A stretch of DNA of 64,000 bases, taken from positions 5,234,410 to 5,298,409 of the forward strand of contig CM054118.1 in the NCBI GenBank assembly GCA_028673005.1, read 5' to 3'. The notes under the pieces were generated by a model. It worked only from the letters and a program-made list of their open reading frames with translations, was not told the origin of the DNA and ran no database searches. This document shows, piece after piece, positions 11,353 to 23,048 of this stretch (the stretch's first letter is position 1; each line of letters starts with the position of its first letter). The position numbers and the translations under genes were made by a program. Origin of the DNA: Tanypteryx hageni. Lineage: Eukaryota; Arthropoda; Insecta; Odonata; Petaluridae.

Positions 11353-11438
11353 ACTTCGGTAGCACAGTTGGTAAAGCGGTGTACTGTAGGAGGTTTACGG
11401 AAAGCCATAGGTCGCCGGTTCAAATCCGGCCCGAAGGA
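11353..11438 (+). tRNA. tRNA-Tyr (GTA) with an intron, probably decayed
   Basis: The sequence follows the eukaryotic tRNA-Tyr pattern: ACTTCGG acceptor strand, A-box-like TAGCACAGTTGG, anticodon loop CTGTAG, a short insertion after the anticodon as in tRNA-Tyr introns, then the B box GGTTCAAATCC and CCGAAGG. The first acceptor pair is A-G and the D stem is weakened (GCAC instead of GCTC). It may be a pseudogene or a diverged functional copy. Confidence 0.55.
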
Positions 11439-12885
11439 GAATTTTTTTCTTTTTTCACTCGCAAAGAAATAGAAATCATTTTTAAACAGTCGCATTCAGA
11501 AGTCTTTTAAATGGGATCTCAAAAGTCGCCAAAAAACCGCTAAGCGAAACCGTGACATTTGAGAGATGGTGTATTCCACTCCTCCATTTAAGCAAGCGGT
11601 GCGGTGGAAAATACGCCGATGCTTTCTATATTAATTCCTGCACCCATTGGCGTAGCGAGGGGAGAGCAGAGGGGGGAGCAGAGGGTGTAGCAGAGAGGGG
11701 CAGTTGCCCACGGGTGCAGAGCTGAAGGGGCGCAAACTCATTGGCCGAAAATTAAAATTTGTTTATAAACAATAATAATATTATAATATATGCCGAATTA
11801 AAACCCTAGTATAGTACCTATGCTTGGGTTTCCATCACATTCCCCAAATTACATTTGTCTGGAAAATTGTACAGGGACAAAGGGAGGGGGGCACATCTCT
11901 GTAACTTGTCCCCTAGCTACTACCCAGCTAGATCTTCCATAGCATCCCGAATACTTAACATAATAAAGACCAACGATGTAACCGACGCGCAATTCACACC
12001 TTACGCAGCCTCAAATCCGCTCAAGGAAAACGTTTGCGATGGGATTAACCGAATAGAACCGTCAACACGAACATCCCATTGCGGCAGAGAGCAAATCCAA
12101 TTATCCCGGGCGAGAAAATCGACCCGATGACCTCCACCGTCGGGGGAATTAAGGGATCAAACGAGGGAAGACCGGAGAGATAATTTGGGCGGAGGAATAG
12201 GGAGGAAGGGAATCGCGTGCGAAAAGGGACAGACCTTGATCTAACTCAGAGGTCCTTAAACTACGGCCATATCCGGCCCGCCTCACCAATCTTTAAATAT
12301 TGCTATCAGCAGGTTTCGCGGGTTTTTAATTCACCCCTTCTGATGCGGGCGTTTTTCTGCCATGGGGTTTTTCCTAAGGTACAGTAACTTATTTATTCTT
12401 AGTTTTCTCCACAAAACATTACCCATATTTTTAGCACATTTTCTTAAAAGAAAAAAGGTGCTTACGTGCACACTCTGTATGTCTGTCCGTCTGTGGACAA
12501 TCAACTTCTTTGTTTTAAGAGATATTTGGAATATCCTTTTTGAATTAAATAGCTCTTATCAATCAATAAATTTATTCTGATTGGCTTTTTGCGATAATTT
12601 ATAGATTTTCCGTTTCAATTTTGGAAAATTCAAAACTTTGAAGCGGCATTGTAGCCAAATTATTGAAGCTAGAGGAGTGAAGTTTCCACGGTTGAGAAAT
12701 TCTAATAAGGATTTACATTCCAACGGTGCGGGTTTTCATAGTGAGCCTTAAGTTGATCGTGTCGAAACTGATGTAATCACGATTAGACTAACATTTATAT
12801 TTTACAGACGATTCGCGAATTCGACGTGATGTGCAATCATCGCGCGATGACTATGTGACAGCATTTGGTTCTGTGTTTATTTATA
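11439..12885. other. Intergenic DNA with hAT end fragments
   Basis: Two hAT-like left termini without partners are visible, at about 11,645 (CATTGGCGTAGCGAGGGG) and about 12,246 (CAGAGGTCCTTAAACTACGG). No gene is recognised. Confidence 0.35.
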
Positions 12886-13425
12886 ACTAGCGAATTACCC
12901 GGCCTTTGCCCCGGGTTTGCAATTTATAATTTTTCATGTTCATTTCACTCGCTAATACTTTCATTAAAACTCAAGGTACAAGTGACCAATATTCCTCCTT
13001 AATTGGTATGAACAAATTAAATACATATTCAAATTTGATATTTTGCTAAGAATATTCAAAATGAGATGTGTAGGTAATTTTACAAAAAGTTAACACGGGG
13101 CTCTAGTTAGGGTATACTTTTTATGGCACTCATCCCCCAAATCAAAATTCTAGCATCGAAGTGCATATCTCCAAGATCTCTTTAGTAAGTGTACCAAGTT
13201 TTAGGTTTCTAAGTTTCTTGGTTTTCGAGAAATGCTGTAGTGTATGATTTGTATGGAACCCCCTCCTTCTCTCCCCCTCCAAAAATCGAATGTCCAGCCC
13301 TGAGGTGCACATCCTCAAGGTCCCTTTAGTAAGTGTACCAAGTTTTAAGTCTCTCAGTTTCTTAGTTTTTGAGAAATGCTGTCCACAGACAGACAGACAA
13401 ACGCCGCCTTTTATTATTATAGAAG
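12886..13425 (+). repeat. Interspersed repeat with internal tandem units of about 144 bp
   Basis: It starts at ACTAGCGAATTACCCGGCC and ends near GACAGACAGACAAACG...TTATTATTATAGA. This layout is seen in many insect interspersed repeats, but I cannot assign its class. Inside, a block containing TTTAGTAAGTGTACCAAGTT occurs at 13,181 and again at 13,325. Confidence 0.4.
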
Positions 13426-14036
13426 AATTGCATTTATCACTTAAGATTCATCTACGGTGGATAAGCAGTTGTGTGCACCGAACTTGATATTATCAACACT
13501 CAGTAGAATTAATAAGGAAATAATTCGAGAATCAATTAGCGATATCATTGTATGGCATCTATTTAATCTAATCTAATCTAATCGATCACAAATATAATTC
13601 TTGTGGCCATAAGATGGATGGTTTGCTGAATTGATTAATGGTTATAGACATTATCTCGAACATCAACTTGATAATAAATTTCTGTTTTAGTTCTCTCAAT
13701 CGAGTTCGAAGGATAACATACACACCAGATCTTTGTCTACTCTAGCTGGAATTTATGACGTGTCGGGAACACATATCTCCCATCTGAAATTATTACTGTA
13801 GGGCAGTGGTAGGCAACTTACAGAGAATATTATGCAGCCTTAATTTTAAATGGTATAACTATACTACTAACACACCAACCCTAGATTCCTTAATGTATTC
13901 GCATTAATTTCAATACGCAAACTCCTCAAGGAGTATCTGCCACGATACCTTGTCGAACCATATTATTAAGCTTGAATATCCGTAACTTCCAACTCATAAC
14001 TTCCAAAAGCAATTCTTCATCTGAACAAAGTTCCTT

Positions 14037-14040
<4 letters not shown>

Positions 14041-14086
<46 letters not shown>

Positions 14087-14324
14087 TATAGGAACTACTA
14101 TCAAAAAAGGTTCAATTTTTGTATTAAGTACATTCAATTGTTATTATGTAATTTGGGCATTATGTATTGAGTGATACCTAAGCTGTTGTGACGGGAGTTC
14201 CTGTGACTTGAAGTTAAGAAGTAGTATATAGTGTATAGGAAATGGTATCAAAAAGCTTATATTTTTGTATTAAGTAAACCCAATTTTTATTATGTAATTT
14301 GGGTATTATGCATTGAGTTGTGAT
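14041..14324. repeat. (AT)n microsatellite followed by a direct duplication of about 100 bp
   Basis: An (AT)n run at about 14,041-14,084 is followed by two diverged direct copies beginning GTGTATAGGA at 14,084 and 14,231. Both continue through TTTTTGTATTAAGTA and TTATTATGTAATTTGGG. The period is 147 bp. Confidence 0.75.
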
Positions 14325-15269
14325 GGGGACCCGCTGCCACCGGGACCTGCTCCCAATTGTAGCGTTTATGTGAATAATAATAATACGGATTCTTCTTACC
14401 TTCCGCCATTTCCCTGCCGAGTTCATTAAGCGATTAATGAAGTCAATTCCCTTCGCAAACACCCTTTTCCGAGAAGCTTAACGCAAATGCAATCCCTTTA
14501 TTCGGTAATCAGGGAGACACACAGTTGCCGCGGAACAACAAAGAACAGGAGAGGGAATCGAACCCGCGCCTTCCCTATCCTTAGTCGGGCACCCTTAACC
14601 CTCATCCCCACCCTCCCTGCGAGCGCTGAAGCTTCGATGAGGGTTAGTGGAAGGGGAACAGGACGGCAGGGGGGCGTACGCTTTCGATGGGGCAGATAGT
14701 AAACCATTGAGGGTAGGGGTGAAGCCGATGCACTATCCCTCCCCCTTCCCCACCCCCTGCTGTTCTCTCCTGCCTTCCTGTGTCCCGACCACCCCTCTCC
14801 CCTTCCCCGTAACATATGACGGCGCCCTCTTCAAGCCAGAAAGAACAGTGTGCCTTCTATCCCTCTTCTTCGGAGCCGATGGACGGGAAGTGATTCTATG
14901 GTCGACGTCCGTCCGGGAAGAATGTACTGGGACTAAATGCCGCGTTCAAACTCTCGTTTGACCACAAAACGAGGGGTTCTGGGACATTCTCGTAAAAAGA
15001 ATGTTATTATCGTCGTGTCGGAAGGATGAGTATGGATTTCACGGAAAAGGGGAGGGATGGGAAGGAAGCGTGCTCATCCCATCACAATGGGACGGTTATT
15101 GAATGACGATGTAATACTTATATTGGTACTAAACGATAGACACGCGGGGAAACGAGCTCGTGGGAAAGCAAATTTGTTTTACGGTCAAAAAATCGAGTTC
15201 AATGTGAGAGGAAGACCAAAGGAAGCGATCGATTTTTTCCTTCGCTCGCGCGTTAAAGTTATTCTAGGA
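14325..15269. other. GC-richer intergenic DNA with a tRNA-like B box
   Basis: No exon is recognised. On the - strand about 14,540-14,625 holds a tRNA-like fragment with the B box GGTTCGATTCC, possibly a SINE head. Long open frames here run on both strands and in several frames and look compositional. Confidence 0.35.
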
Positions 15270-15682
15270 CACGCGGCCCGCGTAGAGCTTATGCGGCCCG
15301 CGAAATAGGATACTCTATACATGTTAACCTGAAATTCACTAAATTGGTGCGTGGCAGGAGGAGATATGTACTAAAACCCACCTAACAATTGTCTCTCGCA
15401 GGTTTGATTCTATTATAGTATGATGATACTATGATGCAGCCCAAAGTTAAATGTATTTATTAGGCACATTATTTTTAACAGTCTAAGAAATTTAGGAAAT
15501 GTATAAATTCAACACTTCCAAAATATCCACAGCTTATTTTTCATTACCATTTAAACACTTGAAGCAGTTGAGGTACATAGTTCTTAACACGAAATTCGGC
15601 CGGCAGATTTGGTACGGTGCGCTAATGTAACCCGCGTATTTAGCCCAGTGTCGTCATGCATGACTTGAGTTTAAAATCCCTT
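15270..15682. mobile_element. Decayed nonautonomous hAT, second copy of family B
   Basis: It shares the GCGGCCCGCG subterminal blocks and the GTGCGCTAATGTAACCCGCG / GACTTGAGTTTAAAATCCC right end with the element at 3,967-8,283. The flanks TTCTAGGA (15,262-15,269) and TTCTAGAA (15,683-15,690) are a 7/8 target duplication. Confidence 0.5.
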
Positions 15683-15690
15683 TTCTAGAA

Positions 15691-18050
15691 TATCGATTTC
15701 ATGCGACAATGACAATATTCTTTGACTATCGATATGTAACTGAAATATGGAATTTTCTGCGAGTGTATTTGAGATCCTTGATAATATTATTAATGGAAAA
15801 ATAATATCGTAAATATTTATTCCATGGATAAATGAATAACGTTAAATCTCCAATAATGCTCATTTAAATACTCTGAAACAACATTTCTTGCAATATTCGG
15901 GAGATACGGACGTTCATTTTATTAAACGTGGATTAAAACTCCATTTAAAGGTATGTAAAACATCCACAAATAAGAAAACTAAAAGACAGCCTTTAGACCT
16001 ATCACCCAATTTTTATGGAATGGAATTGTTTTGATAGCTCAAAAATACAATCTTTTCAGCTCTTTCCGCTTCTTATAATACACAACTACACAACACAACT
16101 TCAAAAATTACATAAGTATCTTAAACATAGATAAATATAGTCTTGGTTATTGTAATAATTATCAAAGGTTTTAAAACTTACCAATTAATGGAGTCGTTTT
16201 CCTTCAGATTAGAAAGAAGCATCTGAATCACATTTCAACCCTTCTCGTACTATTGTTTTATGATGTCCACTTCCGTGATCATTCTAAAAACGGATTTAAA
16301 AAGTCATGACTCGAAAGCCTTTCAAGTAATACAACTGTACGGTCATTTTCGTATGAAACTATACGACAATATCCTTACCCCGTCCATTGAGAAATCCACA
16401 TTATAAAAAAATCCTTACCACTAATTCAAATAAAAGATAAATACATGCGGAGTTTCTAAAATTCATTTTTCATCCAGAGAGGGCGTAAATTTTCGTATCT
16501 GTCGACCTTTTCGATTTCACAGGACGATAATTCACTTCCCTTCCCTTCGAACACCGCGATCAAAAAAAATTCGCGCGTCTTTTGTTGCGCGAACGCGGGG
16601 TAGTTCCCCTCCCCCCGTTAGAGGGAGGGCGGGTCGTGATGGGTGAGAGATCTGAAAAAAAGCATTCACAAAAGGACACCTCTTTATCCCTCCCTTACTC
16701 ACTCCCATATATTTTTTAAAAGGCCGGGCAGGAAACGCTCCATCGACAGGGGCAATAAGGTGCGTGTTATCCTCCCCTCTATGGGCGCCATCAACATAAT
16801 ACAAAACATAGCGTCGATCCATTTTTATTATATTGTTTACCGGGAAGAGGGTTAAAAAAAAAGAGAGAAGTCGCAGGAAGTTCGCGGGGTTCTTCCTCCT
16901 CCCCCAAAAGACCCCTCCCCCATCTACCCTTCCCGCAAGAAGGGAACGTGTAAGACAGAGAAGGCGTGAAAAAAGCTCCCTAGGGCGCGTGTGATTAGCT
17001 ACTAGGATATACGTTTATACAGAGCGAAGGGATACAAGGCGTGAATGAGTTTCCGATCCATTAGATGCGAGGAACTCCCCTTCTCATCCTGACCCAATCA
17101 TGCGGGTATTGAGAACCTCGTGGAAGGACGGATGGATACAATGAAGGTAAAAGAGTAAGGGAGGTCGGCAATACACACACACACACACACGCTTAAATAC
17201 GCGAGAGTTAAGACGGGAAAAAAGATTGATATCGTGCCCTTCTTTTGTCGATAAAATAGTTTTCGAGCGGTGCTGAGAGCCTTAACGAATGGACTGTTTG
17301 GAGAACGTGGGAACGACTTTTGATTGAAGGTGCTTTTTAAGGGCCGACTAATGCGATCGATCATTAAATGCGTCGAATTTAAGTGGAAAAGATTTTCGGG
17401 GTTATTGTCTGCTCGAACAAGGTTGGAAAAAATTGAAGAATTAGCGATTTATGAAAGAAGTTGACGTGGATTTTTGTTTTTATTACCGTGGTTTGTCTCA
17501 TGGCGAAATGAAGTTGATGTATCAAATTCAAATACACTTCGTGGTTTTCTTGGAAATTTTAAAGAAACGACGTCGAAGCAAAAGCAAAAACGCGTTTTAA
17601 TGGATAAAGAGTGGCCTAATTACCTTTAACTTAATATGGAAACGAGATACATTTCCATGTGAAATTGAAAAACACACAACCCTACCAAGCGCGTTATAAT
17701 TTGGGAGCATTTATCTGCATGTATAATTGCATCCGAAAATAGGTTATTTACTTTGCAATATAAAACATTCCATGAAAAATTAGTTCTTAAAAAATAAGCA
17801 AAATTGTGTAATGATATCGCCTAATTGGCTTTATAAATTTGAAAAAATTGTATAAACCGATTTTGTAGTTAAAAATAGAATTTATTTTTACGTTTAGCAG
17901 TAAATTCTCAAACAATTTACCATTCAATACTTATTCAAATATAGAGCTGCATTGAGTCAGAAAATCTTTCATAGGATTCTGGGGACATAATTACAATATA
18001 AATTTATTTTGTAGGTCAGAAAATATCTCGATGAGTGATATAGATACTAT
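15691..18050. other. Intergenic DNA, no gene recognised
   Basis: It is AT-rich up to about 16,500 and mixed with GC-rich segments to about 17,060. A (CA)n microsatellite lies at about 17,167-17,190. No exon- or RNA-like pattern was found. Confidence 0.5.
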
Positions 18051-18611
18051 ATCATCATAGGTAGTCTGCCCGTAGATAGGTCCGAGATTATTCATGGTTA
18101 AACCTGGTTCTCCATATACTCCTGTTTTCCGTAGTCCTCTTCATATCTTGATAACTCCCTTTCCCTTTCAAATCGTCTATCAGATAAAACCTTTTCCTAC
18201 CCTTTCCCTTTTTCCATCTAGTTTTCCTTCTAACACGTCTTTAATCATACTCTCTCTCTCCTCAGGTAATGTCCAACCCAGTTTTCCTTCCTCTTTCTAA
18301 TAGTCTGTATAATCATTCGCTTCTCTCCTACCTTTCGTAGCACTTAATCGTTTTTCATCCTATCTGTCCATTTTATCTTCAGCATTCTCCTCCAAGTCCA
18401 CATTTCAAAGCTTTCCAAGTATTTGATGTCATTTTTCCTTAGCGTCCATGTTTCTGCCCTGTACAAAGCTATACTCCATACATTTTATGAACTTCTTGCG
18501 GATATGTTCCCTTATATTCCCCGTAAATAGGTGTTTCTTTCTTCTGAAAGCCGCTTTTGCTTTTCTTATTCTAGTCCTGATCTCATCCATACATTTTGCT
18601 TCTCTTGTTAT

Positions 18612-19141
18612 AAAATGTAAGCGAAGGAAATTCTCCAAAGCCAGTCAAACTGATAAAACCCGGTTAAAAGGCCGGATAAAAACAGATGAACCTGGATAAA
18701 AACCGGATAAAAACCCAATACGTATTTCGGCTACAAAGTAACCATCATCAGGGGTTGAAAAACGGGGGGGAAGGGGGACTTGAGAGAGGGCGACCGAAAC
18801 CAAGACCAGTGGCACGCTCTCAAGTGGATGTATAGGGCTGTGTCTGTGTATTTATACCTGGTTGGTGGGCAGGGGGGGAGAAGAAAAAGGGGGGGACCTA
18901 GATGACCTAGGTGATGGGAGAAAAAGGGGGGGAAGTCAGTTTAAAAAGAACGCTGTTTATTACCCCTAACTCGTTATTCATCAGGGTGTGTCTGTATTTA
19001 TGAATGTGTAAGCTTTCTGTTGCGTCGAGTTTGGTATTTGGGACTTGTTTAAGCAGTTCGAGGTTATTTGTGTCTAATGGGTGGTTATATTCCAAAATGT
19101 GTTTCGCGACGGCCGATTTTTCAAAGCGTCCATGTCTGTAG
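18612..19141 (-). repeat. PLE-1 left inverted-repeat arm
   Basis: This sequence of about 530 bp is nearly identical to the reverse complement of 20,372-20,907. The translated tails differ at one visible residue (PPFSP versus PSFSP), so the duplication arose with or shortly before insertion. Confidence 0.85.
18712..18756 (-). ncRNA. Hammerhead ribozyme motif, PLE-1 left arm
   Basis: Same sequence as the right-arm copy, in opposite orientation: stem I AACCC/GGGUU, core CUGAUGA plus one extra U, stem II GGUUAC/GUAGCC with loop UUU, GAAA, loopless palindromic stem III UACGUA, then UU at the predicted cleavage site. Confidence 0.8.
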
Positions 19142-20451
19142 TGCGCTAAATGTTCTTTGAATCTGATGGAGATATTTCTTTTCGCATGTGGGGCACAACA
19201 CTTGATATATGCCGGATTTTTCTAATGTGGGTATTTTGTCTTTAGGGTTCCCTAATAAATTTTTAATGTTATTTGTGTTGTGAAACGTTAATGTATAATT
19301 TGCGTTATGAAAAATTTTTGTTAGCCCTTTGTTTAGGGTTGGATGGAAGGGGAGTGAAATAAATTTTTTCTTCCTATCGTCACTTAGAGCAAGCGTAGTA
19401 CTTGTCTTCTTGTCTAATGTTTTGGATTTCTTGTTAATAATGTTGTCTATCAATTCGTGTGTGTACCCGTTTTCCAGGGCCGCGTTTTTAATATATTTTA
19501 CTTCTTTGTCGAAACGTTTTTTATTTAGCGGTGTCGTCAATAGTCTATGTACCATATGGTTGAAAGCCGCGATCTTTTGTTTGTAAGGGTGATTGGAGTT
19601 TTCCTAATATAATTGTTGGTATGGGTCGATTTCCTGTACACGTCAAATTCTAATCGTCCATTATTATTAATGATCAAAATGTCAAGAAAAGGTAAAGACT
19701 TATTTGCTTCGATTTCAAAGGTGAAGTTTATAGAGTTGTGAAATGAGTTGAGTTCTTGGACGAAGGTGTTAATGTTATAGAGTTTTGTGTCAAAAATGGC
19801 AAAAATGTCATCAACGTACCTGCACCATGTGTTGGGGAAATAGTTTAACGTATTTTTACAGCGTTGCTCAAAAGAATAAAGAAAAATATTTGCTATAAGT
19901 GGTGATAGAGGATTGCCCATTGATGTTCCATTAATTTGTTTATAGAACTTATTGTTAAATACGAAGTAATTTTGTTCCATGCATAAGTTTGTCAATGTGA
20001 GAATTTCTAGAATTTTGTTTTCCTCAACTTGTTTACTTAGTAGCCAGTCCTGGAGGTTTTCGAGCGCGACGTCAATGGGAACACTGGGGAAGAGTTGTTC
20101 TACGTCAAATGACACCAGTATTTCATCTTTGTGTATTTTTTTGTTTCTAATATGTTCCAAGAAATTTTGGGTGTTTTTAACGCCGTATGTTTCTTCAATG
20201 CCTATTCATTTTAATTCCCTAGTGATCCATTTGGCGATTTTATAAGAGGGTGAGTTGATGGCCGAAACTATAGGTCTCATTTTGTTTCCTGGTTTATGTA
20301 TTTTGGGAAGGCAGTAAAGTCTTGGAATGGTGGGATTCGCTTTTTTCAGAGCGAACGCTAGTTTTTTGTCAACTACACTACAGACATGGACGCTTTGAAA
20401 AATCGGCCGTCGCGAAACACATTTTGGAATATAACCACCCATTAGACACAA
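18907..20451 (-). pseudogene. Penelope reverse transcriptase / GIY-YIG nuclease, broken
   Basis: Segments in order on the - strand: PTIPRLYCLPKIHKPGNKMR then PIVSAINSP (about 20,206-20,370; the frame beyond 20,370 lies in the inverted arm); the RT core at 19,537-20,202 with SFDVEQLFPSVPI (motif A), GTSMGNPLSPLIANIF (motif B) and YVDD (motif C); the connector and nuclease start at 19,121-19,555 with GIYQVLCPTC; and a C-terminal tail at 18,907-19,095. An in-frame TGA lies near 20,203, and frameshifts near 19,545 and 19,150 disrupt it. The RT N-terminus is missing. RT and GIY-YIG in one ORF is the diagnostic layout of Penelope-like elements. Confidence 0.88.
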
Positions 20452-20907
20452 ATAACCTCGAACTGCTTAAACAAGTCCCAAATACCAAACTCGACGCAAC
20501 AGAAAGCTTACACATTCATAAATACAGACACACCCTGATGAATAACGAGTTAGGGGTAATAAACAGCGTTCTTTTTAAACTGACTTCCCCCTCTTTTTCT
20601 CCCATCACCTAGGTCATCTAGGTCCCCCCCTTTTTCTTCTCCCCCCCTGCCCACCAACCAGGTATAAATACACAGACACAGCCCTATACATCCACTTGAG
20701 AGCGTGCCACTGGTCTTGGTTTCGGTCGCCCTCTCTCAAGTCCCCCTTCCCCCCCGTTTTTCAACCCCTGATGATGGTTACTTTGTAGCCGAAATACGTA
20801 TTGGGTTTTTATCCGGTTTTTATCCAGGTTCATCTGTTTTTATCCGGCCTTTTAACCGGGTTTTATCAGTTTGACTGGCTTTGGAGAATTTCCTTCGCTT
20901 ACATTTT
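20372..20907 (+). repeat. PLE-1 right inverted-repeat arm
   Basis: Inverted copy of 18,612-19,141. It begins abruptly inside the element's coding region (CACTACAGACATGGACGC) and carries the C-terminal frame on the + strand within 20,322-20,612. Confidence 0.85.
20763..20807 (+). ncRNA. Hammerhead ribozyme motif, PLE-1 right arm
   Basis: Stem I AACCC (20,763-20,767) pairs with GGGUU (20,803-20,807). The core CUGAUGA is at 20,768-20,774, with an extra U at 20,775. Stem II GGUUAC (20,776-20,781) pairs with GUAGCC (20,785-20,790), one pair being a wobble. GAAA is at 20,791-20,794. Stem III UACGUA is self-complementary with no loop, and predicted cleavage follows U20,802. The loopless stem III points to a dimeric (double) hammerhead. 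Confidence 0.8.
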
Positions 20908-20944
20908 ATATATTTGCCAGTGTAGCTCGCTCTCTTTTACTTAA

Positions 20945-22028
20945 CTTCTCTTGTTATGATGCTTCCAAGGTATTACAATCTGAAACTTGTTCTATAGGAT
21001 TTCCTTCAATACTAATGTTCAGATTTTTTTCTCTGCCCGATATTCGTATGACCTTGGATTTTTCTGTATTTATTTCCATACTGTATTTTCTACCTGTTAT
21101 TACCAGTCTATTTATCATTTTCTGGAGTTCCTCTTCCTTTCTTGCTAAAAGTACTTGATCATCCGCGTATTTTACTCCAATTTTGAAATCTCTTGTGCCT
21201 TCTATCGCCTCTTGCATTAGACTTTCTCCATATATATTGAATAGGGTCGGTGATAGGCAGCAGCCCTGTCTTACTCCTCTGCCAATATTTACTCCACAGG
21301 TGTCCGCATTCTTCAACCTGACCTTTACAACTTGATTTACATATAGATTCCTGATCAGTCTCCTGCCTTTCCAGTCTATACCTATATCCTTTAATATCTT
21401 CATCAACATTACTCAATTTACTCTATCAAAGGCCTTCTGCCAGTCTACAAAACATACGCAGATATCTTGACTCTATTCTATTGCCCTTTCTGATATGATT
21501 CTAACTACCCCTATAGCATCTCTAGTTCCTCGTCGTTTTCGGAAACTGAATTGATCTTTTCCTAGCATTTCTTCTGCCTTTTTATCCAGAAATTTATTTA
21601 AAATCCTCGTGATCTAGAAAATCCCGAGGCCACTCTCCCGTGTCGTAAATCTTATTAATTAATTTTGTGATCGCTTTTAGTTCTTCTGATCCCATGACTT
21701 TAAGTAACTCAGCCGGTATTCCATCGCTGCCTGTGGCTTTCCCCTTCTTTAGTTCTACTATCGCCTTTTCTAATTCGCTCTTCATAATACTAGGTCCTAA
21801 GTTGTCTTCTTCAATCTTTTTCTCATCTTCCAGTTCTATTTTTGCCGATCCTGCCTGCTTGCTGTATAGTTCCTTAATGTATTCTTCCCATACCTGTGCT
21901 ACATCCTTTGTTTCTGAGACTATCTTCCCATCCGTATTCATAATTCCTTTACCACGAATTCCATTAGACTTATCTTCTAATACCAGTGCCCTAGCGTACA
22001 TCATATCGTACCGTCCTAACTTCCCCAT
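20945..22028 (-). pseudogene. LINE reverse transcriptase, N-terminal and palm part of copy B
   Basis: Frames at 21,594-22,028 (linker and GSDGIPAELLKVMG block) and 20,954-21,409 (palm with RQGCCLSPTLFNIY and KYADDQVLLARKEEE) belong to one former ORF whose C-terminal part lies at 18,052-18,611. Frame breaks occur near 21,600 and between 21,409 and 21,550. Relative to copy D, a short in-frame gap removes GGRIIRT before KYADDQ. Confidence 0.8.
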
Positions 22029-22040
22029 TTGTTAGCAAAA

Positions 22041-22772
22041 TTACATAAACCACATTTTGTGTGGTCCGGCAGAATTCAACTCAGCTGGTGATTTTCTTTT
22101 CCGTAAAAAAATACAAGTGAAATTTGTTATGGATATTTATCGCGTGTGAACAAAAATTCTCTCTTATGAAATGAAACAAAGCTCCATTACGTTCAGCACT
22201 GACAGATCAGTGTTTAAGAGACATTCTAAGAACAGCAACTACCAGCATTACTCCGGATATAAGTGGAATGGCGAGAGAAAAACGTCGCAACATCTCCCAT
22301 TCAGTAAGTAAATTATATTTGTTTGTTACCTCATTTTTGTCGCATAAAATTGAATGTAAAAGTTGTTACGGTAATTACTGAATATACAATAGGTACGGTA
22401 TTAACATTTTTTATGCACCTACAAAACTTCATAGCGTGGCCCGCCTAGGTTCAATCAAGGTCAACTTTTGATTTGTGCACCTCTGGTTTAGACGAAATCA
22501 GGAAAATTATTGCATGCTCCAATACTTAGGGAACGAGAAACGCCATGAATGTATATTTCCTAATCATCAAACCAATCTAAGAATTGGTAGAACCTGTCAT
22601 AAGGCAGAACACTAGTGATGATGATGACGAATATTTCGGCTTATTTTAAAATGAAAAACAATTCAAATGCCACATGTGATTACAAAAAACTACCATATGT
22701 CGTAATTCTACAGGATTTTTTCGATCCGACAGCGTTTCGAATCGTATATTTTGGCATCATGCTCTTAAACGG
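22041..22772. other. Intergenic DNA with a hAT-like end
   Basis: No gene is recognised. A hAT-type right terminus GTGCACCTCTG lies at about 22,475-22,485, preceded by GGCCCGCC, without a matching left end nearby. Confidence 0.35.
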
Positions 22773-23048
22773 GTTGGCGGTGGCGGAGTGGTTAGAGCAT
22801 TGGCCTTCCACGCAGCGGTCCAAAGTTCGCGGTGGGGGTTGCATTTTGCAAACTGGGACCGTCTCGTCCCCTACTTGTGTGCTTTGAGGAGACCGCACAA
22901 GTCAGCGCTCCGTCCTTTGGAAGAACGTTAAGCAGTTGGCCACCTTGGTGCTCTTCGTAAAGAGTAGGTTAATGTCGGCACCGAGTTTCCTTCCTCCCTT
23001 GTAAGTGTGAAGGAGTTATGGCTATAGGCAATAATCGAAGAGGTTGAT
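22773..23048 (+). mobile_element. tRNA-derived SINE (family 2), copy 1
   Basis: The head has an A box (TGGCGGAGTGG) like a class II tRNA. The body contains GAGGAGACCGCACAAGTCAG, CGTTAAGCAGTTGG, CTCTTCGTAAAGAG and TTAATGTCGGCACCGAG. The same body occurs at 54,048-54,310 (+) and 34,809-34,970 (-). The 3' part ends in AATCGAAGAGGTTGATT, matched by the copy at 34.8 kb. Confidence 0.8.

Larger units (their letters stand above)
18612..20944 (-). mobile_element. Penelope-like element PLE-1 with inverted 3' duplication and 13-bp target duplication
   Basis: The insertion is flanked by CTTCTCTTGTTAT at 18,599-18,611 and 20,945-20,957. The main copy is on the - strand with its 3' end at 18,612. The right side (about 20,372-20,907) is an inverted copy of the main copy's 3' end (18,612 to about 19,141), so the two are head to head. 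An unpaired tail of 37 nt (20,908-20,944) separates the right arm from the target duplication. Both features are typical of Penelope-like elements. Each arm carries a hammerhead motif. Confidence 0.9.
18052..22040 (-). mobile_element. LINE copy B, interrupted by PLE-1
   Basis: The 3' end (CATCATAGGTAGTCTG on the + strand) is at 18,052. LINE sequence runs to 18,611 and resumes at 20,945, continuing to about 22,040, where the copy is 5'-truncated. The upstream part keeps the block GKATGSDGIPAELL at the start of the reverse transcriptase. The gap is exactly filled by a Penelope-like element flanked by a 13-bp duplication of LINE sequence. This is the longest copy of the family in the window. Confidence 0.9.

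Noticed and set aside
18429..18638. A short - strand frame near 18.5 kb as a separate gene
   Set aside because: It is the C-terminal part of LINE copy B running into PLE-1.
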